The notes under the pieces are model-generated. The model was not told the origin of the DNA. It ran no database searches and was given only the letters and a program-made list of their open reading frames with translations. Position numbers and translations under genes: made by a program. From positions 1-15,512 of the forward strand of contig JAIENF010000102.1 in assembly GCA_019751575.1 (NCBI GenBank): DNA of 15,512 nucleotides, read 5' to 3'. Shown here in pieces: positions 7,243 through 14,822 of this stretch. The first letter of the stretch is position 1, and each line of letters starts with the position of its first letter. This stretch comes from Burkholderiales bacterium. Lineage in GTDB: Bacteria > Pseudomonadota > Gammaproteobacteria > Burkholderiales > CAIKXV01.

Positions 7243-8304
7243 ATGCAGCTCAGGATCGCGATCCTCGAAGGCGACGACATCGGCCTCGAGGTAGTGCCGG
7301 AAGCCGTCAAGGTCATGAAGGCCGCCGCCGCAAGGGCAGGCCTGGCGGTGGAGTGGCTGCCGCTGCCCATCGGCCGGGCCGGACACGCATCGCATGGACA
7401 TTCGATGCCGCAGTTCACGGTCGATTCACTGAAGACGGTGGACGGCTGGCTGCAGGGGCCGATCGGCCACAACGCCTACCCGCGCGGCGACTCGACCTGG
7501 ATCAACCCCCCGTTGCGCAAGATCTTCGAGCTGTTCGCGAACGTCAAGCCGGTGAAGTCGTACCCGAACATCGCCTCCATCCACAAGAACGTGGACATCG
7601 TGTTCCTGCGCGAGGTGACCGAAGGCATGCAGTCGGGCAGCGTCACCTTCGCCGGCACCGGCGAGTTCCGCCCGAACGACGACATCACCATCGGCCACCG
7701 GGTGATCACGCGGAAGGGTTCCAACCGGGTCGCACGTGCCGCCTTCGAGATCGCGCGCACGCGCACGCGCAAGCGCGTCACCGCCGTGCACAAGGAGCCG
7801 ATCTTCAGGCTGGCCTGCGGCATGTTCGCGGAGGAATGCCGGAAGGTCGCGCAGGACTATCCGGACGTGTCGTTCGACGAAGTGCTGGTCGACGGTTTTG
7901 CGATGAAGCTGGTGATGAAGCCGCAGCCGTACGACGTGGTCGTCACCACGAACCAGTTCGGCGACATCCTGACCGACGAAGGTGCCGGGCTGGTCGGCGG
8001 CCTCGGCCTCGCCCCCGGACTGTGCATCGGTGCGCACCAGGCGATGGCCCAGGCCACCCACGGGTCGGCGCCGGACATCGCCGGCCAGAACATCGCGAAC
8101 CCCTACGCGATGATCATGTCCGGAAAGATGCTGTTCGAGTGGCTTGGCCACCAGCGCGCGCTGCCGGAAGCCGTGGCGGCGGCGGCGGCGATCGACCGGG
8201 CGATGGACGCCGTGATCGCCGATGCACGGGCGCTGACCGGCGATCTCGGCGGCAGCGGCAGCACCCGGGACATGGGCGACGCGGTAGCGGCCGCGATCGG
8301 CTGA
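7243..8304 (+). CDS. Isocitrate/isopropylmalate dehydrogenase-family protein with altered active site
   Basis: NAD(P)-dependent beta-decarboxylating dehydrogenase fold, 353 residues, the usual length for single-domain isopropylmalate or tartrate dehydrogenase relatives. It shows the N-terminal GDDIG loop, PPLRKIFELFANVKP (Arg92), FLREVTEG (Arg123), VHKEP with the catalytic Lys184, VDGFAM with Asp217, TNQFGDILTDE with Asp241 and Asp245, and the nucleotide loop HGSAPDIAG. By spacing against Thermus isopropylmalate dehydrogenase, Arg104 is replaced by Lys102 and the catalytic Tyr139 by Gln130, so its reaction may differ from a normal oxidation-decarboxylation. GGAGG lies four bases before ATG 7243. 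An ATG-like start 24 bases upstream is less likely because it lacks a site and lies in the palindrome. It is the only plus-strand gene and is divergent from a receptor gene. The substrate is unknown. Confidence 0.88.
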   Translation: MQLRIAILEGDDIGLEVVPEAVKVMKAAAARAGLAVEWLPLPIGRAGHASHGHSMPQFTVDSLKTVDGWLQGPIGHNAYPRGDSTWINPPLRKIFELFANVKPVKSYPNIASIHKNVDIVFLREVTEGMQSGSVTFAGTGEFRPNDDITIGHRVITRKGSNRVARAAFEIARTRTRKRVTAVHKEPIFRLACGMFAEECRKVAQDYPDVSFDEVLVDGFAMKLVMKPQPYDVVVTTNQFGDILTDEGAGLVGGLGLAPGLCIGAHQAMAQATHGSAPDIAGQNIANPYAMIMSGKMLFEWLGHQRALPEAVAAAAAIDRAMDAVIADARALTGDLGGSGSTRDMGDAVAAAIG

Positions 8305-8512
8305 AGGGACGGGGGCTGGAGCCGCCCCCTGCCATCGGGCAAAAAAATGGCGGTCCATCTCTCGACGGGCCGCCTGGCAGGGCCGGCTGTGGCGCCGGAC
8401 TCGCTGCTTCCGGCGGCGCGCTGACCCTGCGAACACTGCAAGGGTGGGCAGAAGATAGCGTGCACCACCGTGGCGCGCGCAGCAGCAGGTCACCCTGCGG
8501 GCGTGACACCCG
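8305..8512. other. Convergent intergenic region, 208 bases
   Basis: This gap separates the ends of a plus-strand and a minus-strand gene. It contains a GC hairpin at 8311-8329 (GGGGGC and GCCCCC arms, seven-base loop) just after the plus-strand stop. That hairpin lacks a T tract, so it is at most a weak terminator. A minus-strand terminator follows at 8341-8374. I see no gene or RNA in 8375-8512. Confidence 0.6.
8341..8374 (-). terminator. Rho-independent terminator closing the right-hand operon
   Basis: On the minus strand, eight-base arms (8367-8374 and 8349-8356, one mismatch) enclose a ten-base loop and are followed by A and then seven T residues (8347-8341). It lies 138 bases past the aminotransferase stop. 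This is the clearest terminator in the window. Confidence 0.8.
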
Positions 8513-9841
8513 TCACGGTGCCCGCACCGCCGCGTCCACCGCCGCCCGCAACCGGCGCGCGATCTCGAGCACCTCGCCATCGTCGACGATGAACGGCGGC
8601 GCCAGCAGCACATGGTCGCCGCGTTCGCCATCGACGGTACCGCCCATCGAGTACACGCACAGCCCCTGCCGCATCGCCTCGGCCTTGACTCTCGCGTGCA
8701 TGCGCCGCGACGGGTCGAACGGCGCATCGTCCGCACGGTCGGCCACCAGTTCGATCGACCAGAACAGGCCGCGGCCGCGCACGTCGCCGACATGCGCATG
8801 CTCGCGGAACTGGTCGAGCAGCGCGGCCTGCAGCTTTTCGCCCTGCGCGCGCACCCGGGGCAGCAGCTGGTCTCGCTGCACGATCTGCTGGACCGCCAGC
8901 GCCGCCGCGCAGGCGACCGGATGGCCGATGTAGGTATGCCCATGCGAGAAGGAGCCAGAGCCTTCGAGGATCGGCCGGTAGACCTTCCCGCTGGCAAGCG
9001 TGGCGCCGATCGGCTGGTAGCCGGCACCCAGGCCCTTGGCCACGACCATGAGGTCGGGCACCACGCCCTCCTGCTCGCAGGCGTGCAGCGTGCCGGTACG
9101 GCCCATCCCGCACATCACCTCGTCGAGCATCAGCAGCACGCCGTATCGATCGCAGACCGCGCGCACCTTCTCGAAGTAGCCCGGAACCGGCGGCACGGTA
9201 CCCGCGGTGGCCCCGCCGACGGTCTCGGCGAGGAAACCGATCACGCTGTCGGCCCCGAGCCTGAGGATCGCCTGTTCGAGTTCGTCCGCGAGCCGCTGCC
9301 CATAGGCTTCATCGGACTCGCCGACCGGCCGGTAGCGGTACGGGAAGCACGGCGACACATGCGTCACCGGCAGCAGGATCGGCTCGAACAGCCGGCGCGC
9401 CGATTCGCGCTGCCCGACCGACATCGCGCCGAGCGTGTTGCCGTGGTAGCTCTGCCGGCGCGCGATGAAATGCCTGCGCTGCGGCTGGCCGATCTCGACG
9501 AAATACTGGCGGGCCATCTTCATCGCGGTCTCGACCGCTTCCGAGCCGCCGGACACGAAGTACACATGCTCGATGCCGGCCGGTGCATGCTCGACCAGAT
9601 GGTCGGCCAGCGCCTCGGCCGGCTCGCTGCTGAAGAAGCTGGTGTGCGCATAGGCGAGGCGCCCGGCCTGCTCGCGGATCGCCTCGACCACGGCCGGATG
9701 GCCATGGCCCAGGCAGGACACCGCGGCCCCGCCGGAGGCGTCGAGGTAGCGCCGGCCCTCGCTGTCGACCACCCAGCAGCCCTCGCCCCCCACCGCCACC
9801 GGCATCGAACTGCGGCCGTTGCGCTGGATGATGCGGGTCAT
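8513..9841 (-). CDS. Class III PLP-dependent aminotransferase
   Basis: Cytoplasmic fold-type I aminotransferase of the class III family (omega-transaminase, diaminobutyrate and acetylornithine relatives), 442 residues, full length. It shows DASGGAAVSCLGHGHP near residue 35, SGGSEAVETAMKMARQY for cofactor phosphate binding, SYHGNT (131-136), LMLDEVMCGMGRTG with Asp240, VVAKGLGAGYQPIGA with the PLP Lys269, and the HGHTYIGHP loop (300-308). Most relatives read EP where this one reads ETVGG (206-210). The start ATG 9841 gives the full N-terminal strand, although the ribosome site (GAG, weak) is poor; the upstream gene ends only 10 bases away, so translation is probably coupled. It is the last gene of the six-gene operon and differs in sequence from the beta-alanine type at the left edge. 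The amino donor is unknown. Confidence 0.92.
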   Translation of the reverse strand: MTRIIQRNGRSSMPVAVGGEGCWVVDSEGRRYLDASGGAAVSCLGHGHPAVVEAIREQAGRLAYAHTSFFSSEPAEALADHLVEHAPAGIEHVYFVSGGSEAVETAMKMARQYFVEIGQPQRRHFIARRQSYHGNTLGAMSVGQRESARRLFEPILLPVTHVSPCFPYRYRPVGESDEAYGQRLADELEQAILRLGADSVIGFLAETVGGATAGTVPPVPGYFEKVRAVCDRYGVLLMLDEVMCGMGRTGTLHACEQEGVVPDLMVVAKGLGAGYQPIGATLASGKVYRPILEGSGSFSHGHTYIGHPVACAAALAVQQIVQRDQLLPRVRAQGEKLQAALLDQFREHAHVGDVRGRGLFWSIELVADRADDAPFDPSRRMHARVKAEAMRQGLCVYSMGGTVDGERGDHVLLAPPFIVDDGEVLEIARRLRAAVDAAVRAP

Positions 9842-9851
9842 CGGCTGGCGC

Positions 9852-11033
9852 TCACGCGTCGAGCCCGAGCAGGGCGATCGCGTTGCGGCTGCGGATCATC
9901 TCCTTCGACGCCTCGGGGATGTCCGGATGGTCGCGCAGCAGTTGCACGTCCTTCATCTTCATCCGGCCACCCGGATCGTCGTGCGGATAGTCGGTGGCGA
10001 ACAGGAACTGCGAGGCGCCGAGGAACTCGACCGCCTCGGCAAACCCAGGCTCTTCGGTCTCGATGGTGAAGAACAGGTTGGTGCGGAAGTAGTGGCTGGC
10101 CGGCTTCCGGTTCTTCACCTCGTACACATCGGCGGCGGTCAGCCGCTTGCCGGCGGAGGACCGCTCGGTGCCGGGCGCGATGCGCCGGTGGAACCGCGCC
10201 GACGCATCCTCGTCGTCATAGTTGACCGGCGGCTTCTCGAGCGCGGCATCGAGCTTCTGCACCAGCGGCTGGATGAACGCGGTACCGGCCTCGGTGTAGA
10301 CGAACTTCAGGTCGGGAAAATCGTCGAGCAGCCCGCTGGTGACCAGCGAAACCAGGCTCAGGTGTCCCTCGGCCGGCGCGAACAGTTCCAGCCCGTCGGA
10401 CTGGAAGAACATCAGGTTGCTCAGCCGATGCCCATGCTGGATCGAATGCATCATCAGCGGCATCTTCAGTCGTGCCGCGCGTTCGAAGAACGGCCACAGC
10501 TCACGATGGCTGCCCAGCGTGTCGGAGTACGGATGCGAGCGCACCGGATACACCTTGTCGATGGCGATCGCCTTGAAGCCGTTGGCATGGGCCCACTCGA
10601 TCTCGGCGATCGCGCCGTCCACGTCCTGCAGCGCGACCAGCGCGGCACCGATGATCCGCTGCGGCTCGGCCTTCATCGCATCGAGGATCGACAGGTTGTA
10701 CGAATGCGCCATCGCGGTGGCGAGCGGTGCATCGACGAGATAGGAGAACAGCATCGCCGAGAACTGCGGCAGCACCAGCTCGCGGTCGATGCCCTGCTCG
10801 GCGAAGAACTTCGCCCGCTCCGGCCCCGGATACATGCCCGGATAACGGCAGCCCGAACCGGGCGAGGGCAGCGGCGTCGCTCCGTGCACGGCTGCCGGTG
10901 CGCCGGGGAACTCGGTGCCGTTGACGAAGCCGGCCGCGTCGACGGTGAACCGCGGCGCCAGCGCCGCCAGCGGCCCGTCGATCCGCGCGTAGCTGTCCAG
11001 CGGCAGGATGTGGGTGTCGCAATCGATGATCAT
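9852..11033 (-). CDS. Amidohydrolase-2 (ACMSD-like) metal-dependent hydrolase/decarboxylase
   Basis: Amidohydrolase-superfamily protein of the amidohydro_2 group, 393 residues, cytoplasmic. Members hydrolyse or non-oxidatively decarboxylate aromatic and related acids using one metal ion. The first strand reads IDCDTHI with Asp6 and His8 in the usual metal site, MPLMMHS gives His196, and LFATDYPHDDPGG gives the catalytic Asp348. Many relatives have HxH in the first motif, and this one has DxH. The C-terminal stretch ending in RNAIALLGLDA matches the family's final helix. GAGGA, which overlaps the upstream stop, lies about eight bases before ATG 11033. It follows the carboxyltransferase gene by 11 bases and precedes the aminotransferase by 10, so all three are probably made together. 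I cannot tell hydrolase from decarboxylase or hydratase by sequence alone. Confidence 0.9.
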   Translation of the reverse strand: MIIDCDTHILPLDSYARIDGPLAALAPRFTVDAAGFVNGTEFPGAPAAVHGATPLPSPGSGCRYPGMYPGPERAKFFAEQGIDRELVLPQFSAMLFSYLVDAPLATAMAHSYNLSILDAMKAEPQRIIGAALVALQDVDGAIAEIEWAHANGFKAIAIDKVYPVRSHPYSDTLGSHRELWPFFERAARLKMPLMMHSIQHGHRLSNLMFFQSDGLELFAPAEGHLSLVSLVTSGLLDDFPDLKFVYTEAGTAFIQPLVQKLDAALEKPPVNYDDEDASARFHRRIAPGTERSSAGKRLTAADVYEVKNRKPASHYFRTNLFFTIETEEPGFAEAVEFLGASQFLFATDYPHDDPGGRMKMKDVQLLRDHPDIPEASKEMIRSRNAIALLGLDA

Positions 11034-11044
11034 CGTAGCGGTCC

Positions 11045-12574
11045 TCAGTAGCTGGTCGGCCAGTTGGCAAGCCGATGCTGGCCGACACCTCGGGTGAGCT
11101 TCGAGCGATGGACGTCGAGCATCGCGGCCAGCCAGCCACGGGTCTCGCGCGGGTCGAGCACCGTGTGCGCCTCGTACAGCGATGCAAGCCCCCAGGCGGT
11201 GGTGTCGCGCACCAGCGAGTCGCTCATCGACTTCGTCGCCTCGGTCGTCTCGCCCTCGCGTGCGAGCACGCTGGCGCCGACCTTCGGGTCCATGAAGCCG
11301 AGGTCGGCCGTCGGCCAGGCCGCGACTTCGTCGGAGTTCCGCCCGCCGCCCATGTTCAGGTAGGCCTGGCCGTAACTCTTGCGCACGATGATCGACAGCT
11401 TGGGCACGGTGACCAGCGCCAGCGCGTTCATCCAGTTGATGATCCTGCCGGCCGCGCCGCGCTTCTCGCCCTCCAGGCCGATCAGGAAGCCCGGCTGGTC
11501 GACCATCAGGATGATCGGCACGTTGAACGAATCGCAGAACACCAGGAAGCTGGTTGCCTTGTTGCAGGCATCGACGTCGATCGCGCCGCCCTTGAACATC
11601 GGGTTGTTGGCGATGAGGCCGACGGTGCGTCCCTCGATGCGCGCCAGCGCGGTGACGATCGAGCGGCCGAACTTCGGCTTCATCTCGAACAGGCTGTCGA
11701 CATCGACGATCACCTCGGCCAGCTTGCGCGCATCGTAGACCTTGGTGCGCAGCTCCGGCAGGATCTCGAGCAGCCTGCCCTGGTCGTGCGCGGCCACCTT
11801 CGAGGCATCGAGCACCGGCGGCGCCTCGTTGCAGTTCGACGGCAGATAGGACAGGAAGCGCTTCACGGTCTCGATCGCCTCGGCGTCGGTGTCCACCGCG
11901 ACATCGACCAGTCCGGACACGCCGGTCAGCAGCTTCCAGCCGCCGAGTTCCTCGGGATCGACCTCCTGGCTGATCGCCGACGAGGTCACCCGGTGGCTCG
12001 CCACCGCCATCAGCGCGCCCTTGCGCATCACCACGAAGTCGGACATGCAGCCATACCAGGTCGACGAGCCGAAGCAGGCGCCGAGCTGGGCCGACACCCA
12101 GGGCGAGGTGCGGATGCGCTGGTACTCGGTCGGGTCCTGGCCGAGGATCGCCCGCCCCGCCGAACCCATGCGGTCGGGGATGCGTGCGCCCGCCGACTCG
12201 CCGAGGAACACCATGGGCAATCCCTTGGCGTTGGCGATGTCCTTCACATGCTTGATCTTCTTGCCGTTGATCTGGCTGCTGGAAGCCCCGAGCACGGTGA
12301 AGTCGTTCGACACCACGCCGACCTCGCGGCCGTCGATGCGGCCGAAGCCGGCCACCTTGCCGTCGGCCGGCGTGCGCTCGCGGTCTTCCGCGCGGAACGA
12401 GGTCGCGTAGAGACCCGACTCGACGAAGCTGCCGGCGTCGAGCAGCAGGTCGAGCCGCGAGCGTGCATCGAGCATGCCCTGCGCCGCGCGCTTCGCCAGC
12501 TTGTCCGGCCCGCCCATGCCCAGCGCCTTCGCCTTGCGCGCGGCCAGTTCCTCGAGCATCTTCTCGTGCGCCAT
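11045..12574 (-). CDS. Acyl-CoA carboxyltransferase (propionyl/methylmalonyl-CoA carboxylase beta-like), complete
   Basis: Carboxyltransferase subunit of the PccB/MmdA family, 509 residues, two crotonase-like domains. It moves a carboxyl group between biotin and an acyl-CoA, or removes it in decarboxylase complexes. The N-domain shows GKVAGFGRIDGREVGVVSND, GLPMVFLGESAGARI (118-132, the oxyanion GGARI region, here with SAGARI) and QEVDPEELGG. The C-domain shows IANNPMFKGGAID, LMVDQPGFLIG (357-366), RKSYGQAYLNMGGG, AAWPTADLGFMDP and HTVLDPRETRGWL near the end. GAGGG lies nine bases before ATG 12574, and only two bases separate it from the upstream gene's stop. No biotin carboxylase or biotin carrier is encoded in the window, and a second carboxyltransferase lies three genes upstream. 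The acyl-CoA substrate is unknown. Confidence 0.92.
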   Translation of the reverse strand: MAHEKMLEELAARKAKALGMGGPDKLAKRAAQGMLDARSRLDLLLDAGSFVESGLYATSFRAEDRERTPADGKVAGFGRIDGREVGVVSNDFTVLGASSSQINGKKIKHVKDIANAKGLPMVFLGESAGARIPDRMGSAGRAILGQDPTEYQRIRTSPWVSAQLGACFGSSTWYGCMSDFVVMRKGALMAVASHRVTSSAISQEVDPEELGGWKLLTGVSGLVDVAVDTDAEAIETVKRFLSYLPSNCNEAPPVLDASKVAAHDQGRLLEILPELRTKVYDARKLAEVIVDVDSLFEMKPKFGRSIVTALARIEGRTVGLIANNPMFKGGAIDVDACNKATSFLVFCDSFNVPIILMVDQPGFLIGLEGEKRGAAGRIINWMNALALVTVPKLSIIVRKSYGQAYLNMGGGRNSDEVAAWPTADLGFMDPKVGASVLAREGETTEATKSMSDSLVRDTTAWGLASLYEAHTVLDPRETRGWLAAMLDVHRSKLTRGVGQHRLANWPTSY

Positions 12575-12576
12575 GC

Positions 12577-13728
12577 TCACGGGCCCTCGTCCGACACCTG
12601 CGGCAGCTTGCGCATCTTGTAGACCTGCGCGGGGATTTCCTGCAACGCCTTCTCGTCCATCTCGATGCCCAGGCCGGGCGCGGTCGACAGCTCGATGTAG
12701 CCATCCTTCGGCTGCGGCGGGTTCAGGCAGATGCGGTTGCCGAACTCGACGAACGGCAGGAAGTACTCGGTGATGATGAAGTTGGGCATCGTCGCCGACG
12801 CATGCAGCGTCGAGGCGGTGGCTACCGTGGTCGAGTTGTAGTTGTGCGGCGACATCGCGACCAGGAACGTCTCCGCCATCGCGGCGATCTCCTTCAGCTC
12901 GAGGATGCCGCCGACGCAGGCCACGTCCGGGTTGAGGATGTCGGCCGCGCGCTTCTCGAGCAGCGGACGGAAGCCCGCCTTGGTGTAGGTCGCCTCGCCG
13001 ATGCACACCGGGATGCCGATGTTGCGCCGGATCTCGGCGAGCTCGTCCGGGTATTCGGCCTGGCAGGACTCTTCCATCCAGTACATGTCGTACTCGGCCA
13101 GCCGCTTGTCGAGGCGGATCGCATGCATCGGCGCGAGGCGACGGTGCTGGTCGATCAGCAGGTCCACCTTCGGGCCCACGGCGTCGCGGATCGCCTTGGT
13201 CACTGCCACCGCACGGTCTTCGTGCTCGCGCGGGATCCAGTTGCGCCACGGCTTGGGCAGCGGGTCGAACTTCAGGGCCGTCCAGCCGGCGGCGACGATC
13301 TTCTCGGCCGCGCGGGCATAGTCGGACGGCTGGTCCATGCCGTAGCTCCAGCCGTTCGCGTAGACGCGGATCTTGTCGCGCACCCGGCCGCCCAGCAGGT
13401 TGTACACCGGCTGGTTGCAGGCCTTGCCGACGATGTCCCAGAGCGCCTGCTCGATGCCGCTGATCGCGCAGAACACCTCGACCGAACCGCGGCGCGCCGC
13501 GTAGTCGTCGAACGCGAACTTGGTGAAGTGCTTGATGTCGAACGGGTTGCGTCCGATCAGGTAGGGCGACAGCGAGTCGAGCTGCGCGCAGACCGCCTTG
13601 TCGCGGTCGTACTGCGAGTACGCCTCGCCCCACCCGTGGATGCCTTCGTCGGTCTCGACCTTCACGAAGATGAGGTTCTTGCGCCAGCCCGGATGGACGG
13701 CGTAGTGCTTGATGCGGGTGATCTTCAT
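12577..13728 (-). CDS. Enolase-superfamily dehydratase/racemase (mandelate racemase/galactonate dehydratase-like)
   Basis: Member of the mandelate racemase/muconate lactonising group, 383 residues, cytoplasmic. Such enzymes abstract the alpha proton of a carboxylate, giving dehydration or epimerisation of sugar acids and similar substrates. The N-terminal capping domain (about 1-120) carries IHGWGEA. The barrel shows ALKFDPL with Lys153, LLIDQHRR with metal ligand Asp193 and His195, WMEES with Glu219, CIGEAT with Glu245 and MSPHNYN with His295. The D-x-H pair and the late SPH are as in acid-sugar dehydratases such as D-galactonate dehydratase, while the usual KxK is K-F-D. AAGGA lies six bases before ATG 13728. 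It follows a TctC receptor by 37 bases, so that receptor's ligand may be its substrate. The specific acid is inference. Confidence 0.92.
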   Translation of the reverse strand: MKITRIKHYAVHPGWRKNLIFVKVETDEGIHGWGEAYSQYDRDKAVCAQLDSLSPYLIGRNPFDIKHFTKFAFDDYAARRGSVEVFCAISGIEQALWDIVGKACNQPVYNLLGGRVRDKIRVYANGWSYGMDQPSDYARAAEKIVAAGWTALKFDPLPKPWRNWIPREHEDRAVAVTKAIRDAVGPKVDLLIDQHRRLAPMHAIRLDKRLAEYDMYWMEESCQAEYPDELAEIRRNIGIPVCIGEATYTKAGFRPLLEKRAADILNPDVACVGGILELKEIAAMAETFLVAMSPHNYNSTTVATASTLHASATMPNFIITEYFLPFVEFGNRICLNPPQPKDGYIELSTAPGLGIEMDEKALQEIPAQVYKMRKLPQVSDEGP

Positions 13729-13765
13729 TGGCTTTCCTTTTGCAGCCCGCGGTTCACGGGCGGTG

Positions 13766-14803
13766 TCACTTCTTCAGCAGGCCGATCGCGCCGAGCACGG
13801 CCCGCGCTTCCTCGTTCTGCGCGTCCATGTAGGCGCGCGCCTCGGCGCCGGTCAGGAAGGTCGGGCGCCAGTGGTTGCGCGCCACCAGCTTCTCCCAGCC
13901 CTCGCTCCTGGTGGCCTCGCGCAGCAGGTTCTCCCAGAACCGGATCTGCTCGGGCGCCATCCCACGCGGACCGAGCACCCCCTGCGCGGAATGATAGACC
14001 GCATCGATGCCCTGCTCGCGCCAGGTCGGCACGGTCGCGAGCGTGCCGCCGAGCCGCTCCGCGGTCGGCACCGCAAGCAGGCGGATGCGGCCTGCCTGGT
14101 GCAGCGCCACCACGTTCGGCGTGGATGCAGACACGATGTCGATATGGCCACCCAGCAGGTCGGTCATCGACGCAGCCGAAGACTTGTAGGGCACGATGCG
14201 CAGTTGGGACACATCGACGCCTGCCTTGCGCAACGGCAGCGCGATGGCCACGTGGATATGGTTACCGGCGCTGGTGGCGATGCCGATCGACAGTCCGCCC
14301 GGATCCTTGCGCAGCCGCTCCACCAGATCTTTCGCGGTTCGGATCGGCGAGTCCTCGCGCACCGCGACGACCAGCGTCTCTTCGAGCAGGATGGCGATCG
14401 GCGTGAAGTCGGTGTATCCGACCGGCAGTGCGCCGAGCAGCCGGTTGTTGATCTGGCCGTGGTTGAACGTCGCCACGAAGTGCCCGTTGCCCGGATTCTG
14501 GATCAGGGTGTTGAGCGCGATCAGGTTCGAGCCACCCGGACGGTTCTGCACCAGGAACGGGTGTTCGAGCTTTCCGGAACGGTCGGCCGCCTCCTTGATC
14601 TGCCGGGCCGCCATGTCGAGCGCCGCACCGGGGCCGGACGGCACGATCCATTCGAGGCTGCGCGAAGGCTTCCACTCCGCCGGCTGGGCCAGCACCTGCG
14701 CCGGGCCCATGGCCGCAGCGCCGAGCAGGATCGCCGCGCCGATTGCTGCGTTTCGCGCTGCGTTGATCGCCGTCCTGATTGCCTTGTCCATCACCGTCTG
14801 CAT
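13766..14803 (-). CDS. Bug/TctC-family periplasmic solute-binding receptor (divergent, copy 5)
   Basis: Predicted periplasmic receptor, 345 residues, slightly longer than its relatives here. The leader has basic residues up to R17, a hydrophobic stretch IGAAILLGAAAMG and the cleavage motif VLA at 37-39. The mature start, SLEWIVPSGPGAALDMAARQ, keeps the first strand but lacks the usual PGG(x)D loop, placing it in a more distant branch of the family. Later motifs NRPGGSNLIALN, IVPYKSSAASMTDLLGGHID and TVPTWREQGIDAVY keep the order. AGGAGG is four bases before ATG 14803; a frame extension upstream would overlap the preceding gene and was rejected. It lies between a carboxyltransferase gene (19-base gap) and the dehydratase gene (37-base gap) in the same operon. 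The ligand is unknown. Confidence 0.9.
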   Translation of the reverse strand: MQTVMDKAIRTAINAARNAAIGAAILLGAAAMGPAQVLAQPAEWKPSRSLEWIVPSGPGAALDMAARQIKEAADRSGKLEHPFLVQNRPGGSNLIALNTLIQNPGNGHFVATFNHGQINNRLLGALPVGYTDFTPIAILLEETLVVAVREDSPIRTAKDLVERLRKDPGGLSIGIATSAGNHIHVAIALPLRKAGVDVSQLRIVPYKSSAASMTDLLGGHIDIVSASTPNVVALHQAGRIRLLAVPTAERLGGTLATVPTWREQGIDAVYHSAQGVLGPRGMAPEQIRFWENLLREATRSEGWEKLVARNHWRPTFLTGAEARAYMDAQNEEARAVLGAIGLLKK

Positions 14804-14822
14804 GTTTCCTCCTGAGGGTTGT

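Noticed and set aside
8311..8329. GC hairpin after the plus-strand gene as a full terminator
   Set aside because: The arms are perfect over six bases, but no T tract follows on the plus strand; the following A run instead serves the minus-strand terminator.
6561..8933. A 790-codon plus-strand open frame
   Set aside because: Its translation is Arg/His/Gly-rich with no family motif and overlaps conserved genes on both strands; such antisense frames are expected in high-GC DNA.
13745..13761. Hairpin GCCCG/CGGGC between the receptor and dehydratase genes
   Set aside because: Only five base pairs with no T tract, and the genes look co-transcribed; not convincing as a terminator or attenuator.
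12463..14406. A 647-codon plus-strand open frame
   Set aside because: It is antisense to the dehydratase and receptor genes, which have intact motifs and ribosome sites. The composition of this frame is typical of a GC shadow.
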